Shown piece by piece: positions 12,501 through 22,956 of a stretch of 64,000 nucleotides of DNA. The translations under genes were made by a program, and so were the position numbers. The notes beneath the pieces were generated by a model, which saw nothing but the letters and a program-made list of their open reading frames with translations, had not been told where the DNA came from and searched no databases. The stretch is from Membranipora membranacea (lineage: Eukaryota; Bryozoa; Gymnolaemata; Cheilostomatida; Membraniporidae), in contig OU612065.1 of assembly GCA_914767715.1 (NCBI GenBank), positions 35,340,001 through 35,404,000 of the forward strand, given 5' to 3'. Positions within the stretch are counted from its first letter, which is position 1. Each line of letters begins with the position of its first letter.

Positions 12501-12535
12501 TACAAAGGCAGCTGTAAGTGGCTTAAGCGTGCCAT
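308..12535 (-). CDS. CLCA-family protein (calcium-activated chloride channel regulator type), 18 exons plus uncertain 3' end
   Basis: CLCA proteins are secreted or membrane-tethered, metalloprotease-like regulators of anion channels and mucus. Minus-strand exons: 12535-12332 (signal peptide starting MARLSHLQLPLYV), 11850-11734, 11256-11079, 10894-10748, 10263-9928, 9787-9506, 9235-9124, 8989-8821, 8439-8264, 7775-7613, 6551-6327, 3629-3484, 3235-3106, 2888-2679, 2423-2268, 1993-1873, 1332-1247, 999-897. All phases join. Family marks are GGCGEEGDYIHLTP, EWAHLRWGLFDE, the Cys-rich segment with WEVM, a VWA domain with an intact MIDAS (D622-x-S624-x-S626, T692, D723) and the DGVYSG strand. Two features are odd: RExxH replaces HExxH at 427-431, and about 255 residues (167-421) are inserted before it. 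Exon 9 uses donor GTGAAT, because the stronger GTAAGT at 8276 breaks the frame. Exon 999-897 can join 702-560 (stop; 1,067 aa) or 508-308 (FN3-like). I am sure of the family, less so of the 3' end. Confidence 0.88.
560..702 (-). CDS. Possible alternative 3'-terminal exon of the CLCA gene with hydrophobic tail
   Basis: Joined in phase to exon 999-897, this stretch reads as about 47 residues ending in a stop at 562-560. The last 20 or so residues are hydrophobic (IVKAVPLIPLPFIWSLILAA), like a membrane anchor or a GPI-attachment signal. It lies before the FN3-like exon 508-308 in transcript order, so the two would be alternative ends: a short anchored form versus a longer FN3-bearing form. The nearer acceptor, after AACAG, gives an immediate stop, so I placed the acceptor at 703. 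The stop codon is directly followed by GTAAAT, which may be chance. No AATAAA was seen nearby. No transcript support is available. Confidence 0.4.
1112..1199. mobile_element. 88-bp mini-MITE with 8-bp target duplication, in a CLCA intron
   Basis: Perfect 16-bp inverted arms (CCTGTCTTGTCAAGCT at 1115-1130 and its reverse complement at 1180-1195) sit at the ends of an 88-bp segment. It is flanked by the direct repeat CATATAAC at 1104-1111 and 1200-1207. An 8-bp target duplication is typical of hAT-type transposition, so this looks like a tiny non-autonomous hAT derivative; that class is inferred. Confidence 0.6.
1796..1820. repeat. (TGAG)n microsatellite
   Basis: A short pure run of GTGA/TGAG units lies in a CLCA intron, just downstream (in transcript order) of the exon ending at 1873. 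Confidence 0.85.
4127..5216. repeat. Large repeat unit A: 141-bp tandem array plus AT-rich tail, in CLCA intron 11
   Basis: The unit starts with AACTAGAAACGGTAAA, a palindrome at 4143-4160 (ATATTTGC-AA-GCAAATAT) and GGAATACAAC. It then carries about five copies of a 141-bp unit containing GGCGGCCATTTTGGAT, TCATGTGACATT and AACTCAATCGCATG; the landmark CATTTTGG recurs at 4311, 4452, 4593 and 4734. The tail holds two copies of a roughly 170-bp block starting CCTCCACTAATTAGTGTA (about 4875 and 5049). Short open frames through the array are translations of the repeat, not genes. Confidence 0.9.
5217..6135. repeat. Large repeat unit B: second copy of the 141-bp array element
   Basis: It repeats unit A almost from its first base: the same start, the same palindrome (5233-5250) and the same GGAATACAAC. 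A 141-bp array follows, with landmarks at 5410, 5551, 5692 and 5832, then one tail block from about 5970. Unit B has one tail block where unit A has two, so the pair is an imperfect head-to-tail duplication inside one intron. Confidence 0.88.
6155..6230. repeat. Two hairpins closing the repeat block
   Basis: GGAATACAAC-TTT-GTTGTATTCC (6155-6177) is a perfect 10-bp stem with a 3-nt loop. A slightly degraded copy lies at 6209-6227. Both are followed by CCTAAT. The stem arm GGAATACAAC also stands near the start of units A and B. A terminal hairpin followed by CTAAT is reminiscent of non-autonomous Helitron/Helentron 3' ends, but that assignment is only a guess. Confidence 0.65.
6552..7612. other. 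Long CLCA intron between the two VWA exons
   Basis: This 1.06-kb intron separates the exon ending in the MIDAS DxSxS from the exon carrying GGTSI. Its only long open frame (6638-6862, plus strand) has no coding character. I see no repeat with clear ends or any other feature in it. Confidence 0.6.
11405..11608 (-). mobile_element. tRNA-derived SINE in CLCA intron 2
   Basis: Read on the minus strand, it begins GGAGGTAGCTCAGTTGG (A box) and continues to GGTTCGATACCC (B box), in tRNA order and spacing. The 3' side does not pair with the GGAGGTA acceptor strand. Instead about 130 bases of unrelated GC-rich sequence (GCGGCCGCGCCC and so on) follow. That is the make-up of a tRNA-derived SINE rather than a working tRNA gene. 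The 3' end is approximate. Confidence 0.7.
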
Positions 12536-12599
12536 GTCAACTCTGACAAGACAAAGACACAAATGCCTTCAGAACTTGATAGACGTTACATCATCATGT

Positions 12600-12950
12600 A
12601 GTGTTTCCCTTATAAACTGTTTACATAACAAACCACAAAGCAAACAAACCAACTGCCACAGCCTCATCAAAAAGATGACAAGTAAATACTGAGAATGTTC
12701 CTCATCCACAGTGCACTCAGCTCTTTATCCATCAGGAAGAAAAGTTGGTTGGACTTTAGCCATCGCTTACTTAGAAAGCACAAGGGTGAAATCAAGGTAA
12801 ACAGATTTGTTTGAAATGAGACGAATTGAGCCACTTCCCCATCTACATCACTATTATCTTTACTCTTAAGTCTGTGTTGCTCCTTTGCATACATATACGT
12901 AACACCCTGCACAACGACTGCGACATATATCATAATTGTTTTCATTATTT
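12600..12950. repeat. Diverged duplicate segment, copy 1
   Basis: It shares with 13840-14105 a series of landmarks in the same order: TGTAAACAGT (reverse strand), GAGGCTG/AAGGCTG, and a stretch that on the minus strand reads roughly GA-AAGT-G-CA-TT-GTCTCA--CAAACAAA in both. The translated match DGEVAQFVSFQT here versus DKEVPQFVSIQT in copy 2 hints at a once-coding segment. Ends are approximate and the divergence is high. Confidence 0.4.
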
Positions 12951-13839
12951 TAAACTTTTGTAGAATGATACACTCTGCATGGTCATCAACTGATGAAATA
13001 CACTTTGAATTGATTGAATTATCATATGAATGAATTGACACCAAACCAGACTAAATTATAAAATATCAGGCAGCCTTGTCATGCAGTAACTCTGTTTTTA
13101 TAGCTTGTATTTTTATCTTTGTTCTTTGATGCAAAAAATTGCTCTCTCATTATGCAAACATTTCGCACTGAACACTAATACCACCAGAGACGTTTCCATG
13201 TGCCTTTGAACTTTGAACGGGTTCTTGCATCTAACCGCTTGGACATTCAGGATGGTAACTGAGCTCGCTTCCCTGTGGGCTGGTGACTGCGGGCCCATCC
13301 TTTGGTCATTTCATAGCTCGGTCCCTAGATACACCCCATATACATGTGTATATACGCATTATATGATATATCAAGGTCACAGGAAAAAAAGGATTATGCA
13401 GAGAAATGTTTAATGATTTTAGAAAGAAAATTATTCCTTGAACTTTGCACTCATGAATTAGGTGACTATGCTCTCAAAACCAATTTACATTACTCTGATC
13501 CTTCCAGCACAGCTTTCTAGGTTTTTCTGCATGAGTCTAAACATAACACCGTTGTTTTGTGTTTTGTTGATCAAATGATGGTGTTTTATTTCGATTCTGA
13601 ATTTTTGCAGTGTAAGATGAGCGAATTCCTGTTTGCTATAGTCTATTGTTGTAAGCGGTTTGAGTCTCAAACGCTTTCAGTTTTTTATTAACCTCAGATC
13701 ACACTGGATCATATATATGCGAAACACTGTTTACATAGCCTTGTAATGGAGCTAACTTTTTATTTTTGACAAAACAAAAAACAAAAAAGTGACCTCGTGA
13801 CATGGCCACTGTTTACATTAGAGACCACCAAAAAAAATA

Positions 13840-14105
13840 AAACAACCGCCAGCCTTATCAAATTAATATCAAGAAAATACTGATATTGTCTTTAGCAAGA
13901 AGAAGAATTACTGAACTTTCGCTAACATTGTAAAATGTTTAGTTAAAAAACATTTACATGAAGTTAAGGTTACCAGATTTTGTTTGGATTGAGACAAACT
14001 GTGGCACTTCCTTATCTATAATGCACTAAGACAGCAGTATTACTTGTTACTATAAGGTCTGCGATGCTCAAATACAGACAAACAATCTGCACAATGATGA
14101 CATCA
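13840..14105. repeat. Diverged duplicate segment, copy 2
   Basis: Partner of 12600-12950 in the same orientation about 1.2 kb away. Its minus-strand frame is broken by a stop just before DKEVPQFVSIQT, so if it was ever coding it is no longer. It could equally be two copies of an old interspersed repeat. Confidence 0.4.
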
Positions 14106-15823
14106 ACCATTGGAGATTTTAGTCAGCTTGCTTTTACTTTATCTCCTGTACCATGAGAAATACAGATTATACAGGGAGCAGAACGTCGTTCATTGTTCTA
14201 AAAGATTTGTTTGTGGTGCAGCGCAAAAAGATTGTAAAATTCTAGACACTGAAGGTTGTTTTTATCATCCTCCTAATGCTGACAGTACTATAAGTCTTAA
14301 CTATCTCAAAGATACAGTATTATAGTTTGGCATTTTATCTTTGAGCAGTTGACTTTAAAGTGTTGTGCTGATTTGGAGTAATCTGCTCACTGATCAAGGG
14401 GATATAACTAATCTGCTGCAATCAATTACTCAAACTTTGGCAAAATTATGTCATATACGGTTCTTATAAAACATCTGGAATGTCATTGATCTCATAAAAT
14501 AATTGTACTGGCAACCATATTGTTGAAATAGATAGACCTTGTGAACCATGCCATGTGCTGCCCAAAATAAACTTGACACAAAATCGACATAATATTATGA
14601 TCCTCATCCAACTTATTACTCTTTTATGATCGAGGGATTACTGTATACTGGTGTTTCATGACATGTAAGGATTAATACAAAATGATAGCTATTTTTACAT
14701 TTTAAGTTCGAATAAGATCCTTCATCACGTACTCAATCCCACCGATCAGATTATCTTCACACCTTACCTCCTCGCAAACTGGTTTCTCATCAAAAGTAAA
14801 ATGTAAAACAATCAGTCTGCACTTTCAAAATTTGTAATCACCATAGTCTTTGATGCGGAGGGAGTTTTCCTTTTTTACGTACAGGAAATGAGACCCATAG
14901 CTGGCTCCGATTTCTAACAAAGAGACAGGGGTGGGGGGGGGAGTTTTTTTAACTGCATGTGAGGTATGCAAAGACACAGTGGGTCTCTGTTTAGTTCCGT
15001 TCCGCAAGTCTTAGCTTAGATGAATGTTATGCCAGTGCACATCACTCATGATACTAATATGCATGTGAATGAAATTTGGCTGCACCCAGTATTCAACAAG
15101 AGTAAATAATCTGCTTTATACTGAAAATCAGAATTAATGAAATGCAAGATGAAACCTACCAGATTGTGTTTCATTTGTTTCATATGGATTTAGATTATTA
15201 CTGATTTAGCAAATAAAGGAAATCTAGCAATTATAAAAGTGGGTCAGTTTGTCTACATTAATTCGGTCAAAGAATATAAAGAGAAACTTTCAGTCCTTCA
15301 CTATGGCATATCCGCAGCAGTTGGTAATTTCAACTGGGCGATCACCATTTTTATTTGAATAAGTATAGACTGATCCATACATTATACTAATATTGATTTC
15401 CCTTTAGACTGATGACTTCTATCGTAATACCAGTAATAATTGATGATGATTATATGTTTTTCTCACCATTATTTGTTTTCTGATTATTTATCAGGAAACT
15501 TATCGCTGAAGCGTCAATTTTCAGCTACCCGATTTAAGCTGAAACAATTACAAAAAGTTGGTCAATATTAAAATCAGAGTATTAGTAAAGATACTCAACT
15601 TGAGCTGAAGTATTATTACAAACATCCTTCCAGCAGATTTGGTAGATTATAAATGTAAAGCCATTAGCTTTCACAACTTCAAAACTCTCAAAATCAATTA
15701 CAACAATTATCCCAACAAATTCAAAAATGATCAATATATATGTAATATTTTAAGTGTGAAAGCCATAAGGTCGTTGTCAACCAAAAATTACTTCACATTC
15801 GTAAGCTGTTGGATTTTCAAACA

Positions 15824-18800
15824 ATGAACCTGACCAGTACCAAATCGCCTACTGTATATACACTCTTGTGTATAATCATTTACCACGTAGTGACAGGTAA
15901 GTTAATTTTTTTGGTTTTTAATGTTTTTGCATGTAAAGCATTTTTCCGAACGATAATGATGGCGATATCCAGGTCTTAAGTAGATCCAATTGTTACACAT
16001 ACACATGCCACAATTTTTGCCCCTTAGGAGATGAGCAGGGTTATTCATGCGGAAAAACTTTTATATGTTGCTTGCAAAACTTAATCTTCATAGTACAGCA
16101 AAACTCTAAGGAAAATTGATTGAGTTTTATGAATGATGCATACTACTGCCATATTTGTTTGATGAAGGGTGATTTTGATGTGCTATTGGCATTCGCAATA
16201 GTTCATAACATAAACCTGGTGTGTTGTTTCTCAGAGCAGAAATTTCCCAGTGTTTGTGGTACCCCTAAAATTCATATGAAGAGCAATTATACAATTTCTG
16301 TTAGCTCCATTTGAATACTCTAGAAAATTGTGAAATACTGGCGAAATTCTAAATTGCTTTGTTAATTATGAACAAATGTGAGGCTCAGAAAACAACTCTC
16401 TCTCTCTTGCAGTCAGTCGACGCGACTAAGACTGTTTTATGGTTTTGGCTTTGATTTAGTTGCAGTCCTCCACGCAACTCTGTTATTTGCCATTGTTTGC
16501 CAGGAACTCAGGTTGATCTCTCTCCTTTTCATGTTTCTTTTAGCTACATCTTTAAATCCGAGTCTAGGCCTTCCCTGATTTCTTTTCCCTTCTTTCAACT
16601 GGGAGTACAGCAGCTGTATTGGTAGCTGGTCATTTTCCATCCTATGTACATGGCTGCACATGTAACTCTGCGCATGTGCAAACTTTTTAGGTATAAATTT
16701 GACCCTGCAACACATAGCGAGTCCTGAATTGAGAAAATAATGGAACCAATAATTTAGAATTATCTTGGCCTAAATGGAACACTGGTGTAGGCCGCTCATC
16801 TCTCGTAATCTTGAACTCTGGGAGTTGCCTATCTTGATAGGAGGTGTCTTCACCACTGTCGTCCTAAGATAGTTAATGTCACACAACTTTCCTGCGGGCT
16901 GAATGAGCTGGGGTCGTTAAGTGACCCTGACACCTTTGAATTCAAAATATCAGGAAACTCTGCAATATTCAGGGATGGCAATGGCATGCACTCAGCTGTG
17001 CTAAAGAACAAGTTTTTTCCCTCTCTGAATGCTGAGGAATATCTAAAAAGCTGTGTATCAAGTCGCCGCGCCTAGATACCTGAATTTTGCGATAGCACTC
17101 CACCACCACAGAGGGAACAAACTTCTAGCTATACTTTATGACACTGGCCATGTAGTTTTGTCTGAAGATAGGGAATCTTAATTTATGAATAATGTTTTTA
17201 AATGGAAGAATAAGGCAATTTATGAGACGCTGCCACTGCTGACTAACTACTACTACTAATAACAACGCTGAAAATGTATGAGCAATCTTTTCCAGGTCTT
17301 AGATACAGACATCACAATTTGAAAGTCTATCAACAAAATTGGAACGTGGCTAACTACGTCTATGCCGCTGGTCTGCCGGCTATGTATGAGTTAAGTTACT
17401 GCATGTGGCTCCTATCAATAGGCGATTATTATAATGATGAACACCTCCTAAGCATAGCGAGAACAGGTTGGTTACACTAAGCAAAAGGCTGAGCTTTTCT
17501 TTTTATTTTGTGTTGAACGCATACCGATGTAGTGTTGTAAACTGTATAACCCACGCGAAAATGGCCCAGGGACACTCTACAATATTGGCGCAATGCAGGG
17601 GACGGCTTACAATACTACACCGGTACGAATTATCAATCAACTATATTCAAATAATATGCTATTTTTTGTTCATACTTTGAATTCCTTGTTTTTGCTGAAA
17701 TGCTTGACAACACAGCACTCAAATGCCTACATGGTGGTGCCGCTCCCCTAGTTATAAAATTACCATTAAAAAAATTAACAAGGGCCCAAGCCAAATACTG
17801 GTACAAAGGTTCTAGAGAAAGTGAAATAAGATAAATTTACACATGTATGTGTAGAACTGGTATCATCAGCTTTCGATCTTCAATCTACAATATATTCTAT
17901 ATGCTATATCTGTATACTGTATACTATATACTATAGTGTACACTATATACTATATCTACTATATCTACAGGCCAAGACAATGAATTGGTGACGCTGATCA
18001 AGTATCTTGATGGTAGTTGTACTATGAGGATCTTGTTTGATGACACTGAGTACGATATGGGAAATGCAACTAAGGCGGAGCTGGACCAAATATTCACCAG
18101 CTGGAATCGTCATTGTTGGACCTGGAAAATGGACGGCGAGTTTAAGGTACATCATTATTCTAATAGAAGAAGTGACAAACTTATTGTGGCAGTTTTAGTC
18201 ACTCCAGTGACCTACTAGCTCATTGGTCACCAAGATTAAAATTGACAATCTCATTATGATATGATTACCTCTGGCTGAGGGAGGGAAGGAGCCCTGGCTG
18301 ACTCCCATATCACTTACATAAAGATCATGGGTGGATATATGAATACTACCCACTGGTGATAAACCTACAGTGGGAAGATCAACGACACAAATTTTAAAGG
18401 AATGTACACCATGGCAGCTAGTTAATCTAATTGTCTTGCCGTAGAGCCTTTGCCATAAAGATGTTCCAGCTATGTATCTGAAATGAATTTGAATACACAT
18501 AAATATAATATAATTTGATTACAAAGCCCCAGCAAGTAATTTGAGTTATATGGATGGAACAATCCGAATAATTATCCCTCTATATGTGTCATAGATATTC
18601 GAGATGCATAGTCTTCAGAATAGCACACATTGAAAAATATTGATGGTGTTAGAAAATTGAGAAATATATTGCGGTTCCGAACAAGAATGATCATTAATCA
18701 ATAAACATGTAGTATACAAATTAAAAGATGAGATCTAAAGCATTGCACTGTTCACATCTTAAAAAAAAATCAAGAGGTGGGTCATGCCATAGCAACACCA

Positions 18801-21216
18801 TAATATAATGTGCGTACAGAAAAATAAATTGAGTGTATCCGAGCAAGGAGTTAGTAGAGGACTTGATCCAGGACAGAGCGAAAACGAAGGTTTGGACCCT
18901 TTTGGATAGCTATTCTTTATCTATTTTATTCTATTTTAATACCTGTATTATCTTTTTCTGTTGTAATCATATCATTACAGTGGTATACGACAGGCCTGAA
19001 TGATGACAATATACTTGAACTCTTCAGTTCAACAGCGCCGATCTCGCAGCATATTCGAGATCAGGGAACTCTGGTTTTGGTACAGGAGCAAGACAGTATA
19101 CGTAAGACATAAAGTAAAAAAATATACCAAACCAGTCTTTCATTACACAACCAGACAAATCTGATAAAATAATGCATTTTTTGAGGAAAGGCTAGTCAAA
19201 AGGATGAGCCTTTGATATTTATTCAAACGGGTTTGGTTAACATCTCTGTATACATGCTTCTACCATCGTCCATCTAATACATATTATGATGAATGTGTAG
19301 ATGGAGATTTGATGAGATGTCGTCTGCTCCGAGGGTGTTTCAGTGAAGCTGACTAAAAGATGCAAAGTCCCTCTCCTTTTGAGTTGAGGGGACCATTTTC
19401 ACTCTATGACAAGGCTGAAACAATCACTGTACATTTATTGGAAAACTGAAATATGAACGATACACATTTTAAAAGAAATTAATGCGTAATTGGCAGTTTC
19501 CGGCATAGATAAAAAAACACGACCTGTGTGTTTGCTCATGGTGTCGTTTTGTAAGCCTATATTATCATTATTAATTATTATATGGGGTATAGTAAGAGTA
19601 TTATTCTCATTAACAAGTTAAAATTGATTAATGGTTATCTTTGTCCAACTAATATTGCTTTTTCTTTCTTCTTGACATTGCAGTTGGTGGATTCGATTCA
19701 GGTCAACTTATGGAGTCGAAGCTTGCTGATTTCCATTTATGGAACTATTCTCTTTCTGAATCTCAGCTGAACGCTCTTAGCTGTGAGGATGAGGGTAATA
19801 TTGTCAATCCATCTAACATGCAGTACTCCGCAGATGCCGAGCTAACGCAGATAACATATGAAGACTTTGAGTGTGGTGAGTCAGTTGGTCATCATCTTAG
19901 GCTGGATCTGGCCTCCTGAATGTGGCTGACCAGTAAAGGTAACTCTTAATACTGGCAAAGTCAAAGATCAATTTTGAATTGATCATTTTCAATGTTACCG
20001 GAAGAATAGCTCCCAACCATAGACTTAATAATAAACCTAAACAGGACGCTATATGGAGCATTAGCTTTGAGGCAGTGAGAAATTTAATTGTGGTTGAAAT
20101 TTCAATATTTGAATTGCGTAGCAGTATTGGTGATATCAGTTTTTTTATTGATCACTCGATCAATTTTGATCGAGTTTTGAATTTGAAATTGCAGTAGATT
20201 TAGAAGCTTGTTCAGATAAGCTTCATACTGCTGATTGTGAACTTAAATTGTTTTGATGAAAAAAAACAGCATCAATTTGATACTTAGAAGCTGCTTAATC
20301 CATGGATCGACCTGATGCTATTTCCAGGGCTCTTTGAGCCATTGAACCACTTGCCGGTTCGCACTGATCCCGAAGGATCAGCTCGCACTGATCCCGAAGG
20401 ATCAGCTCGCACTGAGCTATATGGGCTTCAGCAGGCTGTCATGGCTGGGCGGTTGGCCAAGTTCAGGTCCCGATGGCGGCAAACTTTGTCGTTGTTATTT
20501 CTCAGCTCTATCCATGCCCATGGGAATGGATGCATATTTTGAGGGCGAGCCAAGAGGTGACAACTCAGCTCGATCAAGGCCGGCCTCAAAATTCACATGG
20601 AAACATGGTGAATATAAAACAATTTTCAAACTCAAAATCCGATTGTATTTGATCAAGTTATAAAACAAAACCCTGGTCATTTGACTGCAAATCAATCATA
20701 GCATCATTGCTAGTCCGGTAATTGAATGTCATAACGCCACGACCCACTTTAGCTGTTAATGGTGTCCTGCTGAGGGTTGAATTATAGGTATATCGTCCCA
20801 ATTGAGTGGGGAAACTGCAGGAGTTCACTTATGTTTAAAATAGCACTGATGTTCTCGTACACGTTGTACACGTCGATCAATATCATCATCGTAGAAAAAT
20901 GTGTTGATTGCTCAATAGTAAAATTATCGTTGTGTGTATTTCAGAGTTTTACTCATCAACGAATGGGATGCAAACAACTATGGATCTGAATAAAGAAACT
21001 GGAGTGAAGCTTAACAACCATATAATACATTCTCTCAAGGTGAAATCTCTAATCAAATGTGCGGTCAAGTGTTCCAGCATGGATAGATGCATATCTGTGA
21101 ACTATAACACATTCACAACCGTGTGCGAGCTCAATAACCTTGCCACCGTGCATGTCGACGATGAAAGTTTTGACATGAACATGACCCCTGAGAATATGTA
21201 TTTACGTGTAAAGTAA
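15824..21216 (+). CDS. Secreted pentraxin-PAN/apple fusion protein, 6 exons, 334 aa
   Basis: Exons 15824-15896, 17296-17466, 17971-18146, 18981-19101, 19684-19875 and 20945-21216 all join in phase. Residues 1-24 are a signal peptide. Residues about 28-225 form a pentraxin domain: the disulphide cysteines are at C60 (ELSYCMW) and C130 (RHCWTW), and the calcium ligands align with those of C-reactive protein as D84-N85, Q175-E-Q-D178, D185 and Q188. The last exon (246-334) is a PAN/apple-type domain with the spacing C-x3-C-x5-CISVNY-x-C-x-L. Pentraxins are calcium-dependent recognition lectins that act outside the cell; PAN domains bind protein or carbohydrate. A soluble recognition or adhesion role is inferred. 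No transmembrane segment follows. Pentraxin and PAN are not a standard vertebrate combination. Confidence 0.9.
16378..16715 (-). mobile_element. Non-LTR retrotransposon relic (C-terminal piece)
   Basis: The minus-strand translation contains VHRMENDQLPIQLLYSQL, then GKRNQGRPRLGFKDVAKRN, then WQTMANNRVAWRTAT. This is the characteristic tail after the reverse transcriptase in many animal LINEs (HxxRM, GRP-L-KDxxKR, W--A-DR--WR). Only this short end is left, inside the first intron of the pentraxin-PAN gene and in opposite orientation, so it is a 5'-truncated dead copy. Confidence 0.8.
17880..17966. repeat. TATAC/CTATA-rich simple repeat next to a splice acceptor
   Basis: A degenerate run of TATACT/CTATAT units fills the last 85 bases of the intron and ends at the CTACAG acceptor of the exon starting at 17971. 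Confidence 0.6.
20015..20033. repeat. 19-bp motif shared with the palindrome at 37681
   Basis: AACCATAGACTTAATAATA is identical to both arms of the palindrome at 37681-37723. It is probably one terminal inverted repeat of a MITE family whose other end I could not find here. Confidence 0.55.
20355..20412. repeat. 24-bp tandem repeat, about two copies
   Basis: The unit TCGCACTGATCCCGAAGGATCAGC occurs twice and starts a third time in the last intron of the pentraxin-PAN gene. Each unit contains the inner palindrome GATCCCGAAGGATC. Confidence 0.8.
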
Positions 21217-21771
21217 AAAGCTGTTCAACACCTAGGTGTATCAGATATGAGTATGTTACGACTGATTAAGTTGATTGAACAACACTTTTCAGGCGCAGCT
21301 CCGATAAACGCTCCTGACTTAATACAGCAAGCAGAAAAACTAAATAGTTTAATAGATCAAAGACGATGAATAATTTTTGCTCTGTATCTGGGTTATCCTC
21401 AATATTTTGCATTCTTTGGTTGTGGTTCTATTTACACCTTAATCCTGGGAGTTACTCAAATAGCTCTCAGTTCATTAAACTTAATGTCATCTCATCAAGG
21501 GGATCATTCTGACTGGATGAATTATCCTCCCCTGTCCAAACAACACAAATGGGAAGTGCTATATGTGACTCTGTTTTGTATTCACCCTAAAAAGTAAAAA
21601 AAAAACAATTGGTTGTTGCTATATTGCATTCAATGACTAGTAGATAAATATATTTTGACAGAAGACTGAAGGCATCAATTCCATTTTAAAAACATCAGTT
21701 TTTATGTTAGAAAAAAAAAATAGCAGTATGGTAAGTATGGAATCCAGTGTTTTTATTCATCCTAAAACATG
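21217..21771. other. Short spacer between convergent pentraxin-PAN and GPCR genes
   Basis: The 3' ends of the two genes face each other across 555 bases. On the minus strand AATAAA occurs at 21757-21752, about 15 bases after the GPCR stop, and could be its polyadenylation signal. No clear AATAAA was found for the pentraxin-PAN gene. Confidence 0.6.
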
Positions 21772-22956
21772 CTAAGAAACGCTGTTGATCGAGCATGGCT
21801 TGGCTGTCTCACCATTTTCTGATTGTCTATTGGAACCACTAGTCGCTTTTTCTGGAGATGTCGTTATATGTCTCTGGACTGAAAAGAATGTTGGCGCTGC
21901 TCTTCTGTTATTTTCATATGTTGAATTGCAGTTTGCCACACGATTCTCAGCAATTCTATCGTTTTGCTGATTATCGGTAGGGGTTATTCTGTTGCGAGAA
22001 AAGATATTTTGAGCAACCGTCCTATAAGAATTTGTTCTCCAGCCGTACACCACAACATTCAGAATACCGTAACAACTATAAAGGGCGTAGATAACCCAAC
22101 CGATGGTGTCGATGTAAGCCTGAGTGTTAGATTGGATAATTATAACTAAGACAGCTGGTATAAGGCACACATAATACATGACATTAATGATGAGAATGTA
22201 GTATGCAGCTTGTGTTGACGTTCGATCTTGGGTGTATCGTCTGTTTCTCAGTCTACCCATGGATTGAAGCTGTCTCATTGTGTTGATATGACAGAAGAGC
22301 ATAAGAAGAGTCAGAAACAACACATATGAAGTATACAATAGTCTCGACACAGACAGAGCCAGACTCGTAGTCGAAGGTCCAAACATTGGGTCCATACAGA
22401 GCTCTTCGTCAAATACAAACGTAGATGCAAAGGAGATGGCGAGCGATGCTATCCAAAAAAATGCTGCAGTCCATTTAATCTGTGAATTTCGACTCCAGTA
22501 TCTATCACAGTATGATGTGCCAAGGAGCGGATAGCATATGGATAAATATCGCTCGAGGCTTGCTACAGCTAGAGTGTCAAACCTTACCAAACCTGCATGG
22601 TTCTTTATCGCAGCTAAAGCAGCAGCATAATATACGTGTTCACCAAGGAAAAGTTTGTGGAATGAGCAGAAGCACGCCAACACGTTTAGAGTCGCGTATA
22701 TATCTGCTATAGATATCAGCTGTAATATAAACAAATAGGTCGACCCACGCAACGCCGTGACTCTGTGTAAAAGTGCAATGTGTAAAACATTTACCAAGAT
22801 AGAGGAAAAATTGAGTGCAGCCACTAGGAACTTCCATGCATATTTTGTGTAGCAGCGATCCAAGGAGTCACCAGGACAAATCTGCAGAAGTTGAGTATCT
22901 TGCGTAGAGTAATTAATGTCATCGGTGAAATTGAAAGTTGAATTATCCATCACCAT
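21772..22956 (-). CDS. Rhodopsin-like (class A) G-protein-coupled receptor, intronless, orphan
   Basis: A single 394-residue open frame with seven hydrophobic segments: TM1 about 42-64, TM2 73-95, TM3 108-135, TM4 161-182, TM5 203-224, TM6 250-274 and TM7 283-305. The extracellular N-terminus carries three N-glycosylation sequons (N5, N9, N15). Class A marks present are N56 in ILVNVLH (TM1), D85 in SIAD (TM2), ERY at 135-137 and N300 in NVVVY (TM7). Several standard features are altered: DRY is ERY, the TM6 CWxP reads VCLIP, NPxxY has lost its proline, and the TM3 disulphide cysteine (about residue 112) is an alanine. The cytoplasmic tail is Ser/Thr/Asn-rich. The ligand cannot be inferred. 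Lack of introns is common in expanded invertebrate receptor families. The start at 22956 has a second Met two codons later. Confidence 0.9.
   Translation of the reverse strand: MVMDNSTFNFTDDINYSTQDTQLLQICPGDSLDRCYTKYAWKFLVAALNFSSILVNVLHIALLHRVTALRGSTYLFILQLISIADIYATLNVLACFCSFHKLFLGEHVYYAAALAAIKNHAGLVRFDTLAVASLERYLSICYPLLGTSYCDRYWSRNSQIKWTAAFFWIASLAISFASTFVFDEELCMDPMFGPSTTSLALSVSRLLYTSYVLFLTLLMLFCHINTMRQLQSMGRLRNRRYTQDRTSTQAAYYILIINVMYYVCLIPAVLVIIIQSNTQAYIDTIGWVIYALYSCYGILNVVVYGWRTNSYRTVAQNIFSRNRITPTDNQQNDRIAENRVANCNSTYENNRRAAPTFFSVQRHITTSPEKATSGSNRQSENGETAKPCSINSVS

Larger units (their letters stand above)
12536..15823. other. Intergenic spacer between the divergent CLCA and pentraxin-PAN genes
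   Basis: The two genes are transcribed away from each other, so this 3.3-kb stretch must hold both promoters. No TATA box or other element could be called with confidence. Two diverged copies of a segment lie at about 12600-12950 and 13840-14105. Several short open frames (12667-13044 minus, 14110-14325 plus, 14825-15007 minus) have no recognisable domain and are treated as chance. Confidence 0.6.
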
